64,000 nt of DNA from Pannonibacter carbonis (lineage in GTDB: Bacteria; Pseudomonadota; Alphaproteobacteria; Rhizobiales; Stappiaceae): NCBI RefSeq assembly GCF_003012935.1, contig NZ_PUDR01000008.1, positions 62,001 through 126,000 of the forward strand, written 5' to 3'. The notes under the pieces were generated by a model. That model saw nothing but the letters and a program-made list of their open reading frames with translations. It was not told the DNA's origin and ran no database searches. Positions 1-9,764 of this stretch are shown one piece after another. Position 1 is the first letter of the stretch, and the number at the start of each line of letters is the position of its first letter. The translations under genes were made by a program, and so were the position numbers.

Positions 1-198
1 CTTTTCCAGCGTCTCGGCAGCACGCGTGCGCGTTTCGACATAGGGCTTGGCACCAAGTGCCTTTGCCTGATCGATCACGGCGTCGAAGCTGAACGGTTCG
101 GCTGGGCCGCGCTTGGCGGACAGGTCGCCGGCGACCACGGGGAGGGCAGGGGCGGCGAGAATTCCAAGGAGCAGAAGGCAGGAAGCGATGAAACGCAT
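1..198 (-). CDS. opgG: Periplasmic glucan biosynthesis protein (OpgG/MdoG family), N-terminal part
   Basis: Only the first 66 codons are in the window; the gene runs off the left edge. The product starts with a clear Sec signal peptide (basic MRF, then a Leu/Ala-rich core, cleavage plausible after VVAG). Next comes the segment FSFDAVIDQAKALGAKPYV, which resembles the start of the mature domain of OpgG/OpgD proteins. These act in the periplasm in synthesis of osmoregulated glucans. The family call rests on this short segment and does not separate OpgG from OpgD. It is transcribed away from argG, across a 267-base spacer that presumably holds both promoters. Confidence 0.7.
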   Translation of the reverse strand, partial: MRFIASCLLLLGILAAPALPVVAGDLSAKRGPAEPFSFDAVIDQAKALGAKPYVETRTRAAETLEK

Positions 199-465
199 GG
201 GTCACCCTTGTGGCAAAGGCGCCTGAAGCTGCAGGGAGGCAACGAGCGCCTCCCCACAAGGCGGCGGCGGAAAATACATCTGCCCCCGAATGCCTGCAAG
301 CGGCTGATTCGCGGCGATGCATTCCATTTCCGAACAAGGTGAAGCCGCCTTACAAAAGGACTTTCCACTGCGCACGGTCCTGACTAGAGTGCCGGCGGTT
401 TTGATGGCATTCGAACCTGGTTTCGGACGGCCAAATCTTTCGCAGAACAGCATCGGACATTTCTC

Positions 466-1686
466 ATGGCCCATGGCGACATCAAGAAGGTCGTGCTTGC
501 CTATTCCGGCGGCCTCGACACCTCCATCATCCTGAAGTGGCTCCAGACGGAGCTGGGCGCCGAAGTGGTGACCTTTACCGCCGACCTCGGCCAGGGCGAA
601 GAACTGGAACCGGCGCGCAAGAAGGCCGAGATGCTGGGCATCAAGGAAATCTTCATCGAGGACGTGCGCGAGGAATTCGTCCGCGACTTCGTGTTCCCGA
701 TGTTCCGCGCCAACGCCGTCTATGAAGGCGTCTACCTGCTGGGTACATCCATCGCCCGCCCGCTGATTTCCAAGCATCTGATCGAGATCGCCAAGAAGAC
801 CGGCGCGGACGCGATTGCCCATGGTGCGACCGGCAAGGGGAACGACCAGGTTCGCTTCGAGCTGTCGGCCTATGCGCTCAATCCGGACATCAAGATCATC
901 GCGCCGTGGCGTGACTGGACCTTCAAGAGCCGCACCGACCTCCTGGACTTCGCCGAGAAGCACCAGATTCCGGTGGCCAAGGACAAGAAGGGCGAGGCGC
1001 CGTTCTCCGTCGATGCCAACCTGCTGCACTCGTCCTCCGAGGGCAAGGTGCTTGAAGACCCGGCTATGGAAGCCCCGGAATACGTGCACATGCGCACGAT
1101 CTCTCCGGAAGCTGCCCCGGATAAGGCCACCGTCATCAAGATCGGCTTCGAGCGCGGCGACGCCGTGTCGATCAACGGCGAGCGTCTGTCTCCGGCAACG
1201 CTGCTGGCCAAGCTCAATGACTATGGCCGCGACAACGGCATCGGCCGTCTTGATCTCGTCGAGAACCGTTTCGTCGGCATGAAGAGCCGTGGCGTCTACG
1301 AGACCCCGGGTGGCACCATCCTGCTCACCGCCCACCGGGCCATGGAATCGATCACGCTGGACCGTGGCGCTGCGCATCTCAAGGACGAGATCATGCCGCG
1401 CTATGCCGAGCTGATCTATTACGGCTTCTGGTTCTCGCCGGAGCGCGAGATGCTCCAGGCTCTCATTGACAAGAGCCAGGAGCACGTCGAGGGCGAAGTG
1501 ACGCTGAAGCTCTACAAGGGCAATGTCATGGTCATCGGCCGCGAGAGCCCGAAGTCCCTCTACTCCGACAAGCTGGTCACCTTCGAGGATGACCAGGGCG
1601 CCTATGACCAGAAAGACGCGGCCGGCTTCATCAAGCTGAACGCCTTGCGCCTGCGCACGCTTGCCAAGCGCAACATGCTCGGCTGA
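466..1686 (+). CDS. argG: Argininosuccinate synthase
   Basis: Cytosolic ATP-dependent condensation of citrulline and aspartate, the penultimate step of arginine synthesis. The 406-residue protein has the usual family length. Near the N-terminus it carries the nucleotide-binding PP-loop SGGLDTS (residues 14-20), followed by conserved blocks such as [22 protein letters not shown] and [10 protein letters not shown]. The gene stands alone, with a 267-base upstream spacer and a strong hairpin terminator 23 bases after the stop, so it is probably a monocistronic unit. The start ATG at 466 gives the family N-terminus; an ATG seven bases later is out of frame. Confidence 0.97.
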   Translation: MAHGDIKKVVLAYSGGLDTSIILKWLQTELGAEVVTFTADLGQGEELEPARKKAEMLGIKEIFIEDVREEFVRDFVFPMFRANAVYEGVYLLGTSIARPLISKHLIEIAKKTGADAIAHGATGKGNDQVRFELSAYALNPDIKIIAPWRDWTFKSRTDLLDFAEKHQIPVAKDKKGEAPFSVDANLLHSSSEGKVLEDPAMEAPEYVHMRTISPEAAPDKATVIKIGFERGDAVSINGERLSPATLLAKLNDYGRDNGIGRLDLVENRFVGMKSRGVYETPGGTILLTAHRAMESITLDRGAAHLKDEIMPRYAELIYYGFWFSPEREMLQALIDKSQEHVEGEVTLKLYKGNVMVIGRESPKSLYSDKLVTFEDDQGAYDQKDAAGFIKLNALRLRTLAKRNMLG

Positions 1687-1709
1687 ACTGTTCTTTCAGT
1701 TTAGATCGG

Positions 1710-1745
1710 TCCCGGCGCGAGGCTCTTCGCGCCGGGATTTTTGTT
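1710..1745 (+). terminator. Rho-independent terminator of argG
   Basis: A perfect 11-base stem (1710-1720 with 1727-1737, TCCCGGCGCGA / TCGCGCCGGGA) closes a 6-base loop and is followed by a T-rich tail (TTTTTGTTT). It begins 23 bases after the argG stop. Confidence 0.9.
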
Positions 1746-1822
1746 TGTCGTCTGGCGCCGGACAGTGCACCGCTGCTGTGATACCGTCATGCGTATCCAG
1801 CTGTGCCAAATCGAGATTGACC

Positions 1823-2482
1823 ATGGATCTGACACTGGGCTTGCCAATCGACCCGCTGCTGAATTTCCTGCAGGTGCTGGATTATCTCGGCGTTGCCGTG
1901 TTCGCGGTGACTGGGGCAATCGTCGCCTCACGCAAGAATATGGACCTTATCGCGTTCCTCTTCTTTGCCACCATGACCGGTATCGGCGGTGGTACGTTGC
2001 GCGACCTGATGCTCGGTGTGCCGGTGTTCTGGACGAAGTCAGAAGGCTATCTGCTTGTCTGCTTCGGCGTCAGCATCCTGATGTGGTTCGGCGCCCATGT
2101 CGTCGAGAGCTGGGGCAAGCCGCTGCGCTGGGCCGATGCGATAGGGCTGGCTGCCTATTGCGTGATGGGATCGGCAAAGGCTCTGTCAGTCTCCGACATG
2201 CCGGTTGTCGCCGTCCTGATGGGTGTGCTCACGGCTACGTTCGGCGGGGTTCTGCGGGATGTCGTGGTGGGCGATCCCTCGGCCATCGTTAAGCCGGAGT
2301 TGTATATTTCCGCAGCTGTGATCGGTTCCACGGTCTTTGTCGTGTTGACTGTGCTCGGGCTTGCCCTCTGGCCGGCGGCCATCATCGGTGCCGCAGCCGC
2401 TTTTGTCCTGCGGGCAGGGGCCATCGCACGTGGCTGGACGTTACCTGGCTACCGTCCGCCAGTATCCGGCGGCAAGTCCTGA
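1823..2482 (+). CDS. TRIC-type cation channel family protein (UPF0126)
   Basis: A 219-residue inner-membrane protein with about seven hydrophobic segments and two copies of the family signature: GIGGGTLRD near residues 53-61 and FGGVLRDVVVGD near 140-151. This internal duplication is typical of the prokaryotic TRIC/UPF0126 (YicG-like) family, whose members form trimeric cation or glycine-linked channels. The physiological substrate cannot be read from sequence. I chose the ATG at 1823 because the reading frame upstream encodes no membrane-like sequence and crosses the argG terminator. Confidence 0.88.
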   Translation: MDLTLGLPIDPLLNFLQVLDYLGVAVFAVTGAIVASRKNMDLIAFLFFATMTGIGGGTLRDLMLGVPVFWTKSEGYLLVCFGVSILMWFGAHVVESWGKPLRWADAIGLAAYCVMGSAKALSVSDMPVVAVLMGVLTATFGGVLRDVVVGDPSAIVKPELYISAAVIGSTVFVVLTVLGLALWPAAIIGAAAAFVLRAGAIARGWTLPGYRPPVSGGKS

Positions 2483-2584
2483 TACGGAGATGCTTCACGC
2501 CAAGCGCGCTTCCTCCGTAGATTTCACGGGAACATGCTGGCATTGTCAGCGAGGTCGTCAAACGCTGTTCGCCGTGAGGGCATC

Positions 2585-2977
2585 ATGACAAGACATGGGC
2601 ATTTTCACTGGAATGAGTTGAACACGCGCGATCCGGAAAGGGCGCGCATGTTCTATGGCGCCACCTTGGGCTGGGCCTTCTCGGAGATCCCGATGGAAGA
2701 TGGCGTCTATTGGGTCGCCATGATGGACGGCTGCCCCGTTGCCGGCATCTTCACCATGACCAGCCCGGACTTTGATGGCCTGCCGGAGCACTGGTTTTCC
2801 TACCTCGCCGTCGATGACGTCGATGCACGAGTGGGGCAGGCCGTACAGGCCGGCGCCGAGCTGATCCGTCCGCCCTTTGAAGCTCCTGGTGCCGGGCGCC
2901 TCGCCATCGTTCGAGATCCGTCGGGCGCGGTGCTTGGGTGGATCACGCCGGAGGCCGACGACGCAACCGGCAGCTAA
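2585..2977 (+). CDS. VOC (glyoxalase/bleomycin-resistance fold) family protein
   Basis: 130 residues. The N-terminus HGHFHWNELNTRDPERARMFY, the segment LGWAFSEIPMEDGVYW, and the C-terminal VRDPSGAVLGWI are typical of small single-domain VOC proteins related to glyoxalase. Such proteins bind a divalent metal at the dimer interface; substrate is unknown. The start at 2585 puts the conserved beta strand at the N-terminus. Its neighbours (TRIC channel upstream, convergent lapA-like gene downstream) give no functional hint. Confidence 0.85.
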   Translation: MTRHGHFHWNELNTRDPERARMFYGATLGWAFSEIPMEDGVYWVAMMDGCPVAGIFTMTSPDFDGLPEHWFSYLAVDDVDARVGQAVQAGAELIRPPFEAPGAGRLAIVRDPSGAVLGWITPEADDATGS

Positions 2978-3029
2978 GGCTCAACAGTTGAAGGGCGCGC
3001 GCAGTTCAAGGGCCGGTGGATTGCGGCCT

Positions 3030-3398
3030 TCAGGCAGCGCGACTGTCCTTGCCGGGGGCGGGCAGGGCAGGGCCACCGGTCGTTGTCGACTTGTCTGCCA
3101 CGACTGCACGCAGTTGATCTGCCTCCCGATGCCACTTGTCGGCTTCGCTGCGCTTCACCCGTGCCTCCCGACGCCATTTGCCCTGTTTGGCCCAGGCACC
3201 GAGACCGCCGAGCAGGATGCCGACGAGAATGGCGGCGAAGATTACCCAGAACAGCGGCACATCCGTAATGGTCAGGCGTGGATCTTGCGGATCAAACGGA
3301 TTGAGCGAGATGTTGACGCCATGGCGGTTGGCAACAGACAGCGGCAACAGCACAAGTGCAATGATGAACAGGATGATGTTCTTCAGGAAGCGTGTCAC
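3030..3398 (-). CDS. LapA-domain (DUF1049) membrane protein
   Basis: 122 residues with two transmembrane segments (about 6-24 and 48-70), then a charged, coiled-coil-like cytoplasmic tail rich in Arg, Lys and Glu. This is the architecture of the lipopolysaccharide assembly protein A domain. In enterobacteria LapA works with LapB to tune LpxC stability; whether that role holds here is inference. The gene lies 32 bases after ihfB on the same strand, so it is likely the last gene of an sppA-ihfB-lapA unit, a common order in alphaproteobacteria. Confidence 0.82.
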   Translation of the reverse strand: MTRFLKNIILFIIALVLLPLSVANRHGVNISLNPFDPQDPRLTITDVPLFWVIFAAILVGILLGGLGAWAKQGKWRREARVKRSEADKWHREADQLRAVVADKSTTTGGPALPAPGKDSRAA

Positions 3399-3430
3399 GG
3401 GTCGGAAGCCTTTCGCTTGAATGCGGACGA

Positions 3431-3739
3431 TCAGTCGTCGTCGTCTTCGCCGTGATCAACGCCGTCGTTCAGGCGTTCCCGCATTTCCTTGCCCGTCTTG
3501 AAAAAGGGCACGTATTTCTCGTCCACGTCGACCTTCTGGCCGGTGCGCGGATTGCGACCGACGCGAGCCGGGCGATTCTTGACGGAAAAGGCACCGAAGC
3601 CGCGCAATTCGACACGATCCCCGCGCATCAGCGCTTCGGTCACTTCATCAAGGATGGCGTTGACGATGTTCTCGACGTCCCGCTGGTAGAGATGCGGGTT
3701 CTGTTCGGCGATGCGCTGAACCAGTTCGGACTTGATCAT
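3431..3739 (-). CDS. ihfB: Integration host factor subunit beta
   Basis: 102 residues of the HU/IHF family. The N-terminal [18 protein letters not shown] and the DNA-intercalating arm RNPRTG (residues 62-67) mark the IHF beta subunit, which pairs with IHF alpha to bend DNA at recombination, replication and sigma-54 promoter sites. The tail is strongly acidic (GEDDDD). Its ATG overlaps the sppA stop by four bases (ATGA), so translation is coupled. An upstream in-frame start would extend into sppA and add non-family residues, so the MIKSEL start is preferred. Confidence 0.95.
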   Translation of the reverse strand: MIKSELVQRIAEQNPHLYQRDVENIVNAILDEVTEALMRGDRVELRGFGAFSVKNRPARVGRNPRTGQKVDVDEKYVPFFKTGKEMRERLNDGVDHGEDDDD

Positions 3740-4740
3740 TCCCCGCCCCCTCGTTTTGCTTCTGTCTCTGCCGCGTTGGGAGCGTGCCAAACAGAGACCA
3801 GTCCGTCAAGCGTAAGGCTCGGAGAAATCAGTCCTTTAGCGTCCGAAAGATGCCCGATGAGGGCACCGGCGAGGCCTTCGCCCAGGCTGCGGCCGATCTG
3901 CATCGAGAATGGCAGGTTTTCCCGCTCTGACGGGACCTTCCATGTCACGATGGGCAATCCGCCGGGGACGCCCTTTTCGGCGCGCAGCCAGGCAATCGCT
4001 GTGTCCTCGCCGCCGATGGCATCGATCAGGCCGGCCTCCTTTGCGCGGTATCCAGTGAGGATCGCGCCGTTGGCCAGTTCCCGGGCACGGGCATCGTCGA
4101 GATTGCGCCGGTCGGCAACGAGCCGGACAAACCAGTCATAGCTGTCGCCTACCAGTGTCTCGAGCACCTGACGGGCTTCCGGGCTTGTTGCGGAATAGAA
4201 GTCCGGTTCGGCCTTCAGCGGAGAGCTTTTCACGGCGTCCATCTCGACGCCGAGAGTGCTGAGCAGTTTCTCGATGTTGCCATACTGGAACAGCACGCCA
4301 ATCGAGCCGGTGATCGAATTGTAACGCGCCACCACATGGTCACTGGCGAGCGCGATCATGTATCCTGCCGAGGTGCCAACCGTGCGGATTTCGGCCACGA
4401 GTGGCTTCTTCTTGGCCAGTTCTGACAGCGCTTCATACAGGGCTTCGCCGCCCGTGGTGCTGCCACCTGGAGAGTTGATCGACAGGATCACGCCCTTCAC
4501 AGCCGTTGATTCCGAGATGTCCCGGATCATCTTGAGCTGCTGCCGGTCATCGAGGATGACACCCTCGACTGAAATGCGGGCAATGTGAGCCGAGCGCCGC
4601 GAGGGCGCGTTCAGGCCTGTCACGGCCATAATAGCCGCGCCAAGCGCGACGGCGAGGATCACGAAGGCGGCGATCCGCCAGAAGGTCAGCTTCCGGCGCA
4701 GGCGGCGGCGGTCAACAATGGCATCGGCATCCAGGGACAT
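3736..4740 (-). CDS. sppA: Signal peptide peptidase SppA (S49 family)
   Basis: 334-residue inner-membrane serine protease that degrades cleaved signal peptides. One transmembrane helix lies near residues 20-42, after the basic RRRLRRK. The S49 core contains INSPGGS (88-94) and the nucleophile region VGTSAGY, where Ser124 is the likely nucleophile; Lys176 is the candidate general base. The length matches the short 36K-type SppA rather than the double-domain E. coli form. I chose the ATG at 4740 over one 42 bases upstream because GGAGAG sits eight bases before it and the upstream start has no ribosome binding site. Confidence 0.92.
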   Translation of the reverse strand: MSLDADAIVDRRRLRRKLTFWRIAAFVILAVALGAAIMAVTGLNAPSRRSAHIARISVEGVILDDRQQLKMIRDISESTAVKGVILSINSPGGSTTGGEALYEALSELAKKKPLVAEIRTVGTSAGYMIALASDHVVARYNSITGSIGVLFQYGNIEKLLSTLGVEMDAVKSSPLKAEPDFYSATSPEARQVLETLVGDSYDWFVRLVADRRNLDDARARELANGAILTGYRAKEAGLIDAIGGEDTAIAWLRAEKGVPGGLPIVTWKVPSERENLPFSMQIGRSLGEGLAGALIGHLSDAKGLISPSLTLDGLVSVWHAPNAAETEAKRGGGE

Positions 4741-4960
4741 GCGGCGATCTCTCCGTGAGGACTGACCCTCGTCAGTGCTCATGGCTACACAGCCGCAGGA
4801 GGCTTGGAAAGACCAAATGCGGGTGAATCTGCCTGCGGCAATTTCACCCGGACGGTTTGCACCGGCTACGCGCCTGCATAACCCTCGCTCTCATGCCCGT
4901 TTCAGGCCAAGGACTAAGATGTCTGCAGCATGCTTTGGGTGCCGTAAGGTCAGGTTGGTC

Positions 4961-5257
4961 TCAGCTGACGCGCTGGGTTGCGATGCTCTCCGCCGTCCGA
5001 TCCGCATGTCGCATGGCTGCCAGCGTTGCCTGCAAGGCACCGGCCTGGATGTCGGCGAGGTTGTCCATGGTCAGCTTGCCGGCATGTTCAGCGGTAAAGC
5101 CGCAAGCACTGAGGTGACCATTCTCGAAGAGATAGCGCATCGCAAGAACGGCTGGATGCGGGGCAGCCGGTGCGGCCTCGTCCCGGGGGTCACGATGTTC
5201 GATAATATAGCGCTCCAGCTCGAAGTCCGTCTGGATTTGCGGTTTAGATGCACGCAT
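4961..5257 (-). CDS. Small hypothetical protein, 98 aa
   Basis: I do not recognise the family. The predicted protein is soluble and acidic to neutral, with an N-terminal segment DFELERYIIEHRDPRDEAAPA and a helical C-terminal half rich in Ala, Met and His. A good ribosome binding site (GGAGGA five bases before the ATG) and chromosome-like codon use support it as real. It stands alone between sppA and the lytic transglycosylase gene, with 220 bases before and 249 bases after that show no other coding signal. Confidence 0.65.
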   Translation of the reverse strand: MRASKPQIQTDFELERYIIEHRDPRDEAAPAAPHPAVLAMRYLFENGHLSACGFTAEHAGKLTMDNLADIQAGALQATLAAMRHADRTAESIATQRVS

Positions 5258-5506
5258 TCCGGTCCTCCCTGTGCCACATTCGTGACCGGCGATCTGGGGC
5301 TTGCCGGTTCAGAATGCCACTTTGTGACAGACAAGTTGCAGAACACTTGCGGGGCGGGATCCTGTTCAAGATACGGTTAAACAGATGGAAATGCGGCAGA
5401 ATAAGGGAGCTTTGCCTTACCGGCGCCGTTTTCCGATAGTTGGCTAAGGAACAGTTGGTCGACCTGTTCGCCGGGGACGACGTTCTCTGCTCCGGAGGTT
5501 ATTCTC

Positions 5507-6331
5507 ATGCGCAAGACCCTGCGCTCGCTTATTGTTGGTGCATCTTTTTCTGCGGTTGTTCTGCCTGCTCCGGCAGCCTTGGCGGCGAAATGTGGCTCTG
5601 ATGCCAGTGGCTTTGCAGCCTGGCTGCAGGCTTTCAAGCAGGAGGCCACGTCCAGGCACGGGTTGAGTTCCTACACCGTTTCTGCGGCCTTGAATGGCGT
5701 CACCTATGACGCACAGGTGATCAAGCTTGATCGGAACCAGAAGTCCTTCAAGCTGAGTTTCGATGAATTCTACAAGCGCCGGGTCAACAACGCGCTGATC
5801 AAACGTGGTCAGACCCTCTGGGCCCAGTATGGTGGCCTGTTCTCTCGCATCGAACGCGACTACGGCGTGCCGCCGCAGATCATCCTGGCCATCTGGGGAC
5901 TGGAGACCGGCTACGGCTCGGGATCGGGCAAGATGCAGGTCGTGCGCTCGCTCGCCACGTTGTCTTACGATTGCCGCCGCAGTGAGTTCTTCACGCGCGA
6001 ACTCGTTGCTGCGCTCAAGATCATCGAAAAAGGCGACAAGTCGCCGGAAGACATGCGCGGTGCCTGGGCCGGCGAGCTTGGCCAGACGCAGTTCCTGCCG
6101 AGTTCCTATGTCAATTATGCCGTCGACTATGACGGCGACGGCAAGCGTGATCTGATCCGTTCGGTTCCCGATGTTCTCGCCTCCACCGCCAATTACCTGA
6201 AGCAGAAAGGCTGGCGGCCGGGGGAAGGCTGGGGGCCGGGCAGCGCCAACGAGGCCGTCCTGCGCGACTGGAACAGGGCCGAGGTCTATGTAAAGACCAT
6301 CGGTGTCATGGCTGAAAAGCTCGAGAACTGA
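5507..6331 (+). CDS. Lytic murein transglycosylase (MltB/SLT2 family)
   Basis: Exported 274-residue enzyme that cleaves peptidoglycan between MurNAc and GlcNAc, forming 1,6-anhydro ends. A signal peptide occupies residues 1-27 (cleavage near ALA-AKC). The SLT2 domain holds the catalytic glutamate in IWGLETGYG (Glu133) and the family motif GELGQTQFLPSSY. Cys29 follows the likely cleavage site directly but the residues before it are not a good lipobox, so lipidation is uncertain. It lacks the C-terminal peptidoglycan-binding domain of longer homologues. Confidence 0.92.
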   Translation: MRKTLRSLIVGASFSAVVLPAPAALAAKCGSDASGFAAWLQAFKQEATSRHGLSSYTVSAALNGVTYDAQVIKLDRNQKSFKLSFDEFYKRRVNNALIKRGQTLWAQYGGLFSRIERDYGVPPQIILAIWGLETGYGSGSGKMQVVRSLATLSYDCRRSEFFTRELVAALKIIEKGDKSPEDMRGAWAGELGQTQFLPSSYVNYAVDYDGDGKRDLIRSVPDVLASTANYLKQKGWRPGEGWGPGSANEAVLRDWNRAEVYVKTIGVMAEKLEN

Positions 6332-6450
6332 TCCGGACCGGTTGGCGCGGCTCTGATATCTTTCGCCAAGTGACGCGGAATTGCCGGCGTGAGGGCGCCA
6401 GTGCACTTGCGCCAGTGATGCGTGTCACTGGGCTGTTTCAGGAGTTGCAG

Positions 6451-6909
6451 ATGTCGCGGTTCTCCCTCATTTCCCTGTTGAGTTTCCTCGTGCTTGTTGT
6501 CGGCGGCGGCCTGTTCATCGGCGCTACCAATCTGCCGGGCGAGTGGTACGCGGGGCTGGTGAAGCCGTCGTTTACGCCGCCAAACTGGCTGTTCCCGCCG
6601 GTCTGGACCCTGCTTTACTTCGCCATTGCCGTGGCTGGCTGGCGGGTGTGCGCCCTGGGGCTGACCGCCGCCCCGTTCCGGCTTTGGATCTTGCAGCTGG
6701 TTCTCAATTTCGCCTGGAGTCCGGTGGTCTTCACGCTGCACCGGCTGGATTTTGGCTTAGGGATCATTCTGGCGCTGCTGATCACCATTGTCCTGTTCAT
6801 CCGGGCATCCTGGCCTGTCGATCGGCTGGCGGCGCTGCTGTTCGTGCCCTATGCGGTCTGGGTTGCCTATGCCAGCGCCTTGAACGGGGCTCTGGTGGTC
6901 CTCAACTGA
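6451..6909 (+). CDS. TspO/MBR family protein (tryptophan-rich sensory protein)
   Basis: 152 residues with five hydrophobic helices and the family landmarks KPSFTPPNWLFPPVWTLLY and QLVLNFAWSP. TspO proteins are outer- or inner-membrane proteins that bind tetrapyrroles and sterols and, in phototrophic alphaproteobacteria, modulate pigment gene expression. The ATG at 6451 has AGGAG six bases upstream; longer readings add a non-membrane leader. It is probably its own unit, 119 bases downstream of the transglycosylase gene. Confidence 0.92.
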   Translation: MSRFSLISLLSFLVLVVGGGLFIGATNLPGEWYAGLVKPSFTPPNWLFPPVWTLLYFAIAVAGWRVCALGLTAAPFRLWILQLVLNFAWSPVVFTLHRLDFGLGIILALLITIVLFIRASWPVDRLAALLFVPYAVWVAYASALNGALVVLN

Positions 6910-7018
6910 TCCGGGAAGACCGTTTACCGGCTTAACAACGGACCTTTCCTCCTCTATTGCGCTGCAGCACGAGCCTCATTAGGCTCTGCGGCCTTGGAAT
7001 GATGAGAAGGGTCAGCCG

Positions 7019-8647
7019 ATGCTCAGCCGGGCGACGGATTTCGACAGCCTGGGTGCCGGGTTCTCCTGGAGCCTGCCGGCGCGCTACAATATCGCCCGAT
7101 CGGTCTGTGATGACTGGGCGGCGCGGGAGCCTGACCGGCTCGCGATCCGTCATGTGTTTGCCAATGGCAGCCATCATGACTGGAGCTACGCCGCGCTGGC
7201 TGCCGCCTCCAACCGCTTTGCCAATGTTCTGGTTGAATCGGGCATCAAGCCGGGCGACCGGGTGGCGCTGTTGCTGCCGCAAGCCCCGGAAACCGCGATC
7301 GTTCATCTGGCCGTCTACAAGCTTGGCGCCATCGCCGTGCCACTGGCGGCGCTCTTCGGGTCGGATGCGTTACGCTACCGGCTGACCGATTCCGGTGCGC
7401 GGGTGCTGGTGACCAATGCCGCCGGCCTGGCCAAGGTCACACCCTTGCGCCCTGAACTGCCCGGGCTGGAAAAGGTGATCAGTCTCGACGGGGCGGCGGA
7501 CGGCGCAGACGGGTTCGAGGACCTGATGCTGAGGGCGAGCGATTGCTTCACCTGCCGTGATACCGGGCTGAGCAATCCCGCCCTGATGATCTACACCTCC
7601 GGCACCACCGGCCAGCCGAAGGGCGTGCTGCATGGCCACCGGGTGCTGCTGGGGCATCTGCCGGGCATCGAACTGTCGCAGGAATTTCTCGGTCAGCCGG
7701 GGGATCTGCTCTGGACGCCTGCGGACTGGGCCTGGGCTGGCGGCCTGCTCAATGCCTTGTTTCCATCGCTGCATCAGGGCGTGCCGGTTATTGCCTTCTC
7801 GGCGCAGAAGTTTGACCCGGAACAGGCGTTTCACCTGATCGCCTCGCAGGGCGTGCGCAACGTGTTCGTGCCGCCGACTGCGTTGAAGATGATGCGCGCG
7901 GTTGAAAACCCGGGCCGCCGGTTTGACCTCAAGCTGCGCAGCATTGGCTCGGCCGGCGAGGCGCTCGGCCGTGAAGCCTTCGAGTGGACCCGGGCCGAAC
8001 TGGGCCTGCCGGTGAATGAGTTCTATGGCCAGACTGAGTGCAACGCCGTCCTCGGCTCTTGCGCCGGTCTCGGCGTCTCCCGTGCGGGTGCCATTGGCCG
8101 CGCCATCCCGGGGCATGAGGTTGCGATCATCGGGCCCGATGGTGCCGTGTTGCCGCATGGCACCCAGGGGCAGATCGCCGTTCGGCGGCCGGACCCGGTC
8201 ATGTTCCTGCAGTACTGGAACAAGCCGGAGGCAACGGCGGAGAAATTCGTCGGCGACTGGATGACCACCGGTGACCAGGGCGTGATGGACGACGACGGCT
8301 ATGTCGAGTTCATCGGGCGGGACGACGATGTCATCACCTCGGCGAGTTATCGCATCGGTCCCGGCGAGATCGAGGACTGCCTGCTCACACATCCGGCTGT
8401 GAAGTTGGCCGCAGCGATCGGCAAGCCGGACAAGCTGCGCACTGAAATCGTCAAGGCCTATGTGGTGTTGGCCGAAGGCTACCGCGGGGACGAAGCCCTG
8501 GCGCAGGAGATCCGCGCCCATGTCCGCACCCGGTTGTCGGCGCATGAATACCCGCGCGAGATCGCGTTTCTGGATGAACTGCCGATGACGACCACCGGCA
8601 AGATTATCCGGCGCGAATTGCGTGAGCGGGCGAAGGCCGAGGGCTGA
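7019..8647 (+). CDS. AMP-binding acyl-CoA synthetase
   Basis: 542-residue member of the ANL adenylate-forming superfamily, activating a carboxylic acid to acyl-AMP and then acyl-CoA. The P-loop YTSGTTGQPKG is at residues 192-202, followed by the A5-type motif NEFYGQTE, the TGDQG aspartate motif, and the C-terminal catalytic lysine in TTGKIIRREL. The overall sequence resembles medium-chain acyl-CoA or acetyl-CoA synthetase-like enzymes (MACS type) more than the canonical 650-residue Acs. Substrate chain length cannot be assigned. AAGGG lies seven bases before the ATG. Confidence 0.9.
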   Translation: MLSRATDFDSLGAGFSWSLPARYNIARSVCDDWAAREPDRLAIRHVFANGSHHDWSYAALAAASNRFANVLVESGIKPGDRVALLLPQAPETAIVHLAVYKLGAIAVPLAALFGSDALRYRLTDSGARVLVTNAAGLAKVTPLRPELPGLEKVISLDGAADGADGFEDLMLRASDCFTCRDTGLSNPALMIYTSGTTGQPKGVLHGHRVLLGHLPGIELSQEFLGQPGDLLWTPADWAWAGGLLNALFPSLHQGVPVIAFSAQKFDPEQAFHLIASQGVRNVFVPPTALKMMRAVENPGRRFDLKLRSIGSAGEALGREAFEWTRAELGLPVNEFYGQTECNAVLGSCAGLGVSRAGAIGRAIPGHEVAIIGPDGAVLPHGTQGQIAVRRPDPVMFLQYWNKPEATAEKFVGDWMTTGDQGVMDDDGYVEFIGRDDDVITSASYRIGPGEIEDCLLTHPAVKLAAAIGKPDKLRTEIVKAYVVLAEGYRGDEALAQEIRAHVRTRLSAHEYPREIAFLDELPMTTTGKIIRRELRERAKAEG

Positions 8648-8657
8648 GCCTTCCCCG

Positions 8658-9764
8658 TCAGCGCCGTTTCAAGCGGTGATACAGCCGTCGTGCCACCTTG
8701 AACGCGAAATTGTCCGCCGCCTGCACAGCCGCGATTGGCGCCGCCAGTGGACCCCGCGTGAAACGGAGCGTGGCATAGGCCATCCGCCCGCGCCACAGCG
8801 GGTTGATCATCGGATGGTCAGGGATGGCCAGGGAATCGCCGCCTCCGATCAGGCGGGCGTCATTCACTCCGGTACGCAGAGCCTGCAGCGTGATGCGCTG
8901 GCCGGGAGAAAAGCGGGCAAGCTCCTCGTCATGGGTGATCTTCCAGGCGTAGGCCCGGCCTCCATGCTCGGCCATTGCAAGCAGAGCAATCGGACGCCCA
9001 TCGAGCCGCAAGGCCTCGACCCGCAACGCGTCTGCCTTCGCCAGTGCAGCCACGAAGCTATGCGCAAAGGCGGCCACTTGCCCGTTGCTGGCGAGCGCCG
9101 TGCCCGCGCGTCCCTTCCAGCCGGCAGCTTCCAGGGTCAGGAACTCCTCGAAGGCGGACAGGGCCGCAGCACCCCGGTAACTGTCCTCGCGCACGTCGCC
9201 AAGCTCCTGCAGGCGGCGCGCCAGCCGGTCGTATTCCTTGCGCCGCTTGCCGGTCATGACCTCTGCCAGCTGCTGCGCCCCTTCAGCGCCTGCCGAATGG
9301 GCCGCGCGATCCTCTGCCGGTCCTTGTGAGACGGTCCAGCCGTTTGCGCCCTGGCGTAACAGGCGGGCAACAGGCCCGTCCAGCGGCAGGAACGGGATAT
9401 CGAGGGTGCTTGCACCCGGCAGGGTCGAGACGGATGCGGCCGTTTCCAGGAACCCCGGAATGGCGTCGGCAGGGCATTGCGGGTGAACAAGTGGCGTGCC
9501 GAGCGGGCCATATTCGCTGGCCCAGAGGGTGGCAGTTGGAACAAGGAACCCCGCACGCGTCCGACCGACGGGCGCCGCCATTAGCCAGCGCCCTGTTTCC
9601 GCGTCCTTGACGACGACAAGGCGCAACTGGCCGCGTTTCAGATGCGTGGCATAAGGCAGCAGGAAGCCGGGGCCGAAGAAGGGATTGGGCTCCAGCGCCT
9701 CGGCATAGAGCTGGTTCCAGCCATCATTTTCGGCAATCGGGCACAGACGGGCGGTGAAGGTCAT
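8658..9764 (-). CDS. GNAT-fold acyltransferase, CelD/BioF2-like
   Basis: 368 residues. The C-terminal half resembles the acetyltransferase-6 (CelD/FemAB-like) domain, with GKRRKEYDRLARRLQE followed by EFLTLEAAGWKGRAGTA, a hallmark of CelD-type proteins linked to exopolysaccharide synthesis. Enzymatic substrate is unknown. Its ATG overlaps the stop of the upstream flippase gene by four bases, so the two form an operon, probably for export or decoration of a surface polysaccharide. No glycosyltransferase gene is adjacent. Confidence 0.8.
   Translation of the reverse strand: MTFTARLCPIAENDGWNQLYAEALEPNPFFGPGFLLPYATHLKRGQLRLVVVKDAETGRWLMAAPVGRTRAGFLVPTATLWASEYGPLGTPLVHPQCPADAIPGFLETAASVSTLPGASTLDIPFLPLDGPVARLLRQGANGWTVSQGPAEDRAAHSAGAEGAQQLAEVMTGKRRKEYDRLARRLQELGDVREDSYRGAAALSAFEEFLTLEAAGWKGRAGTALASNGQVAAFAHSFVAALAKADALRVEALRLDGRPIALLAMAEHGGRAYAWKITHDEELARFSPGQRITLQALRTGVNDARLIGGGDSLAIPDHPMINPLWRGRMAYATLRFTRGPLAAPIAAVQAADNFAFKVARRLYHRLKRR

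Noticed and set aside
202-1485. A 427-residue reading on the minus strand across argG
   Set aside because: It is an antisense shadow of the highly conserved argG and has no family-like content; high GC gives long spurious frames.
5444-6406. A 320-residue minus-strand reading over the transglycosylase gene
   Set aside because: Antisense shadow; the plus-strand gene has a signal peptide and intact catalytic motif.
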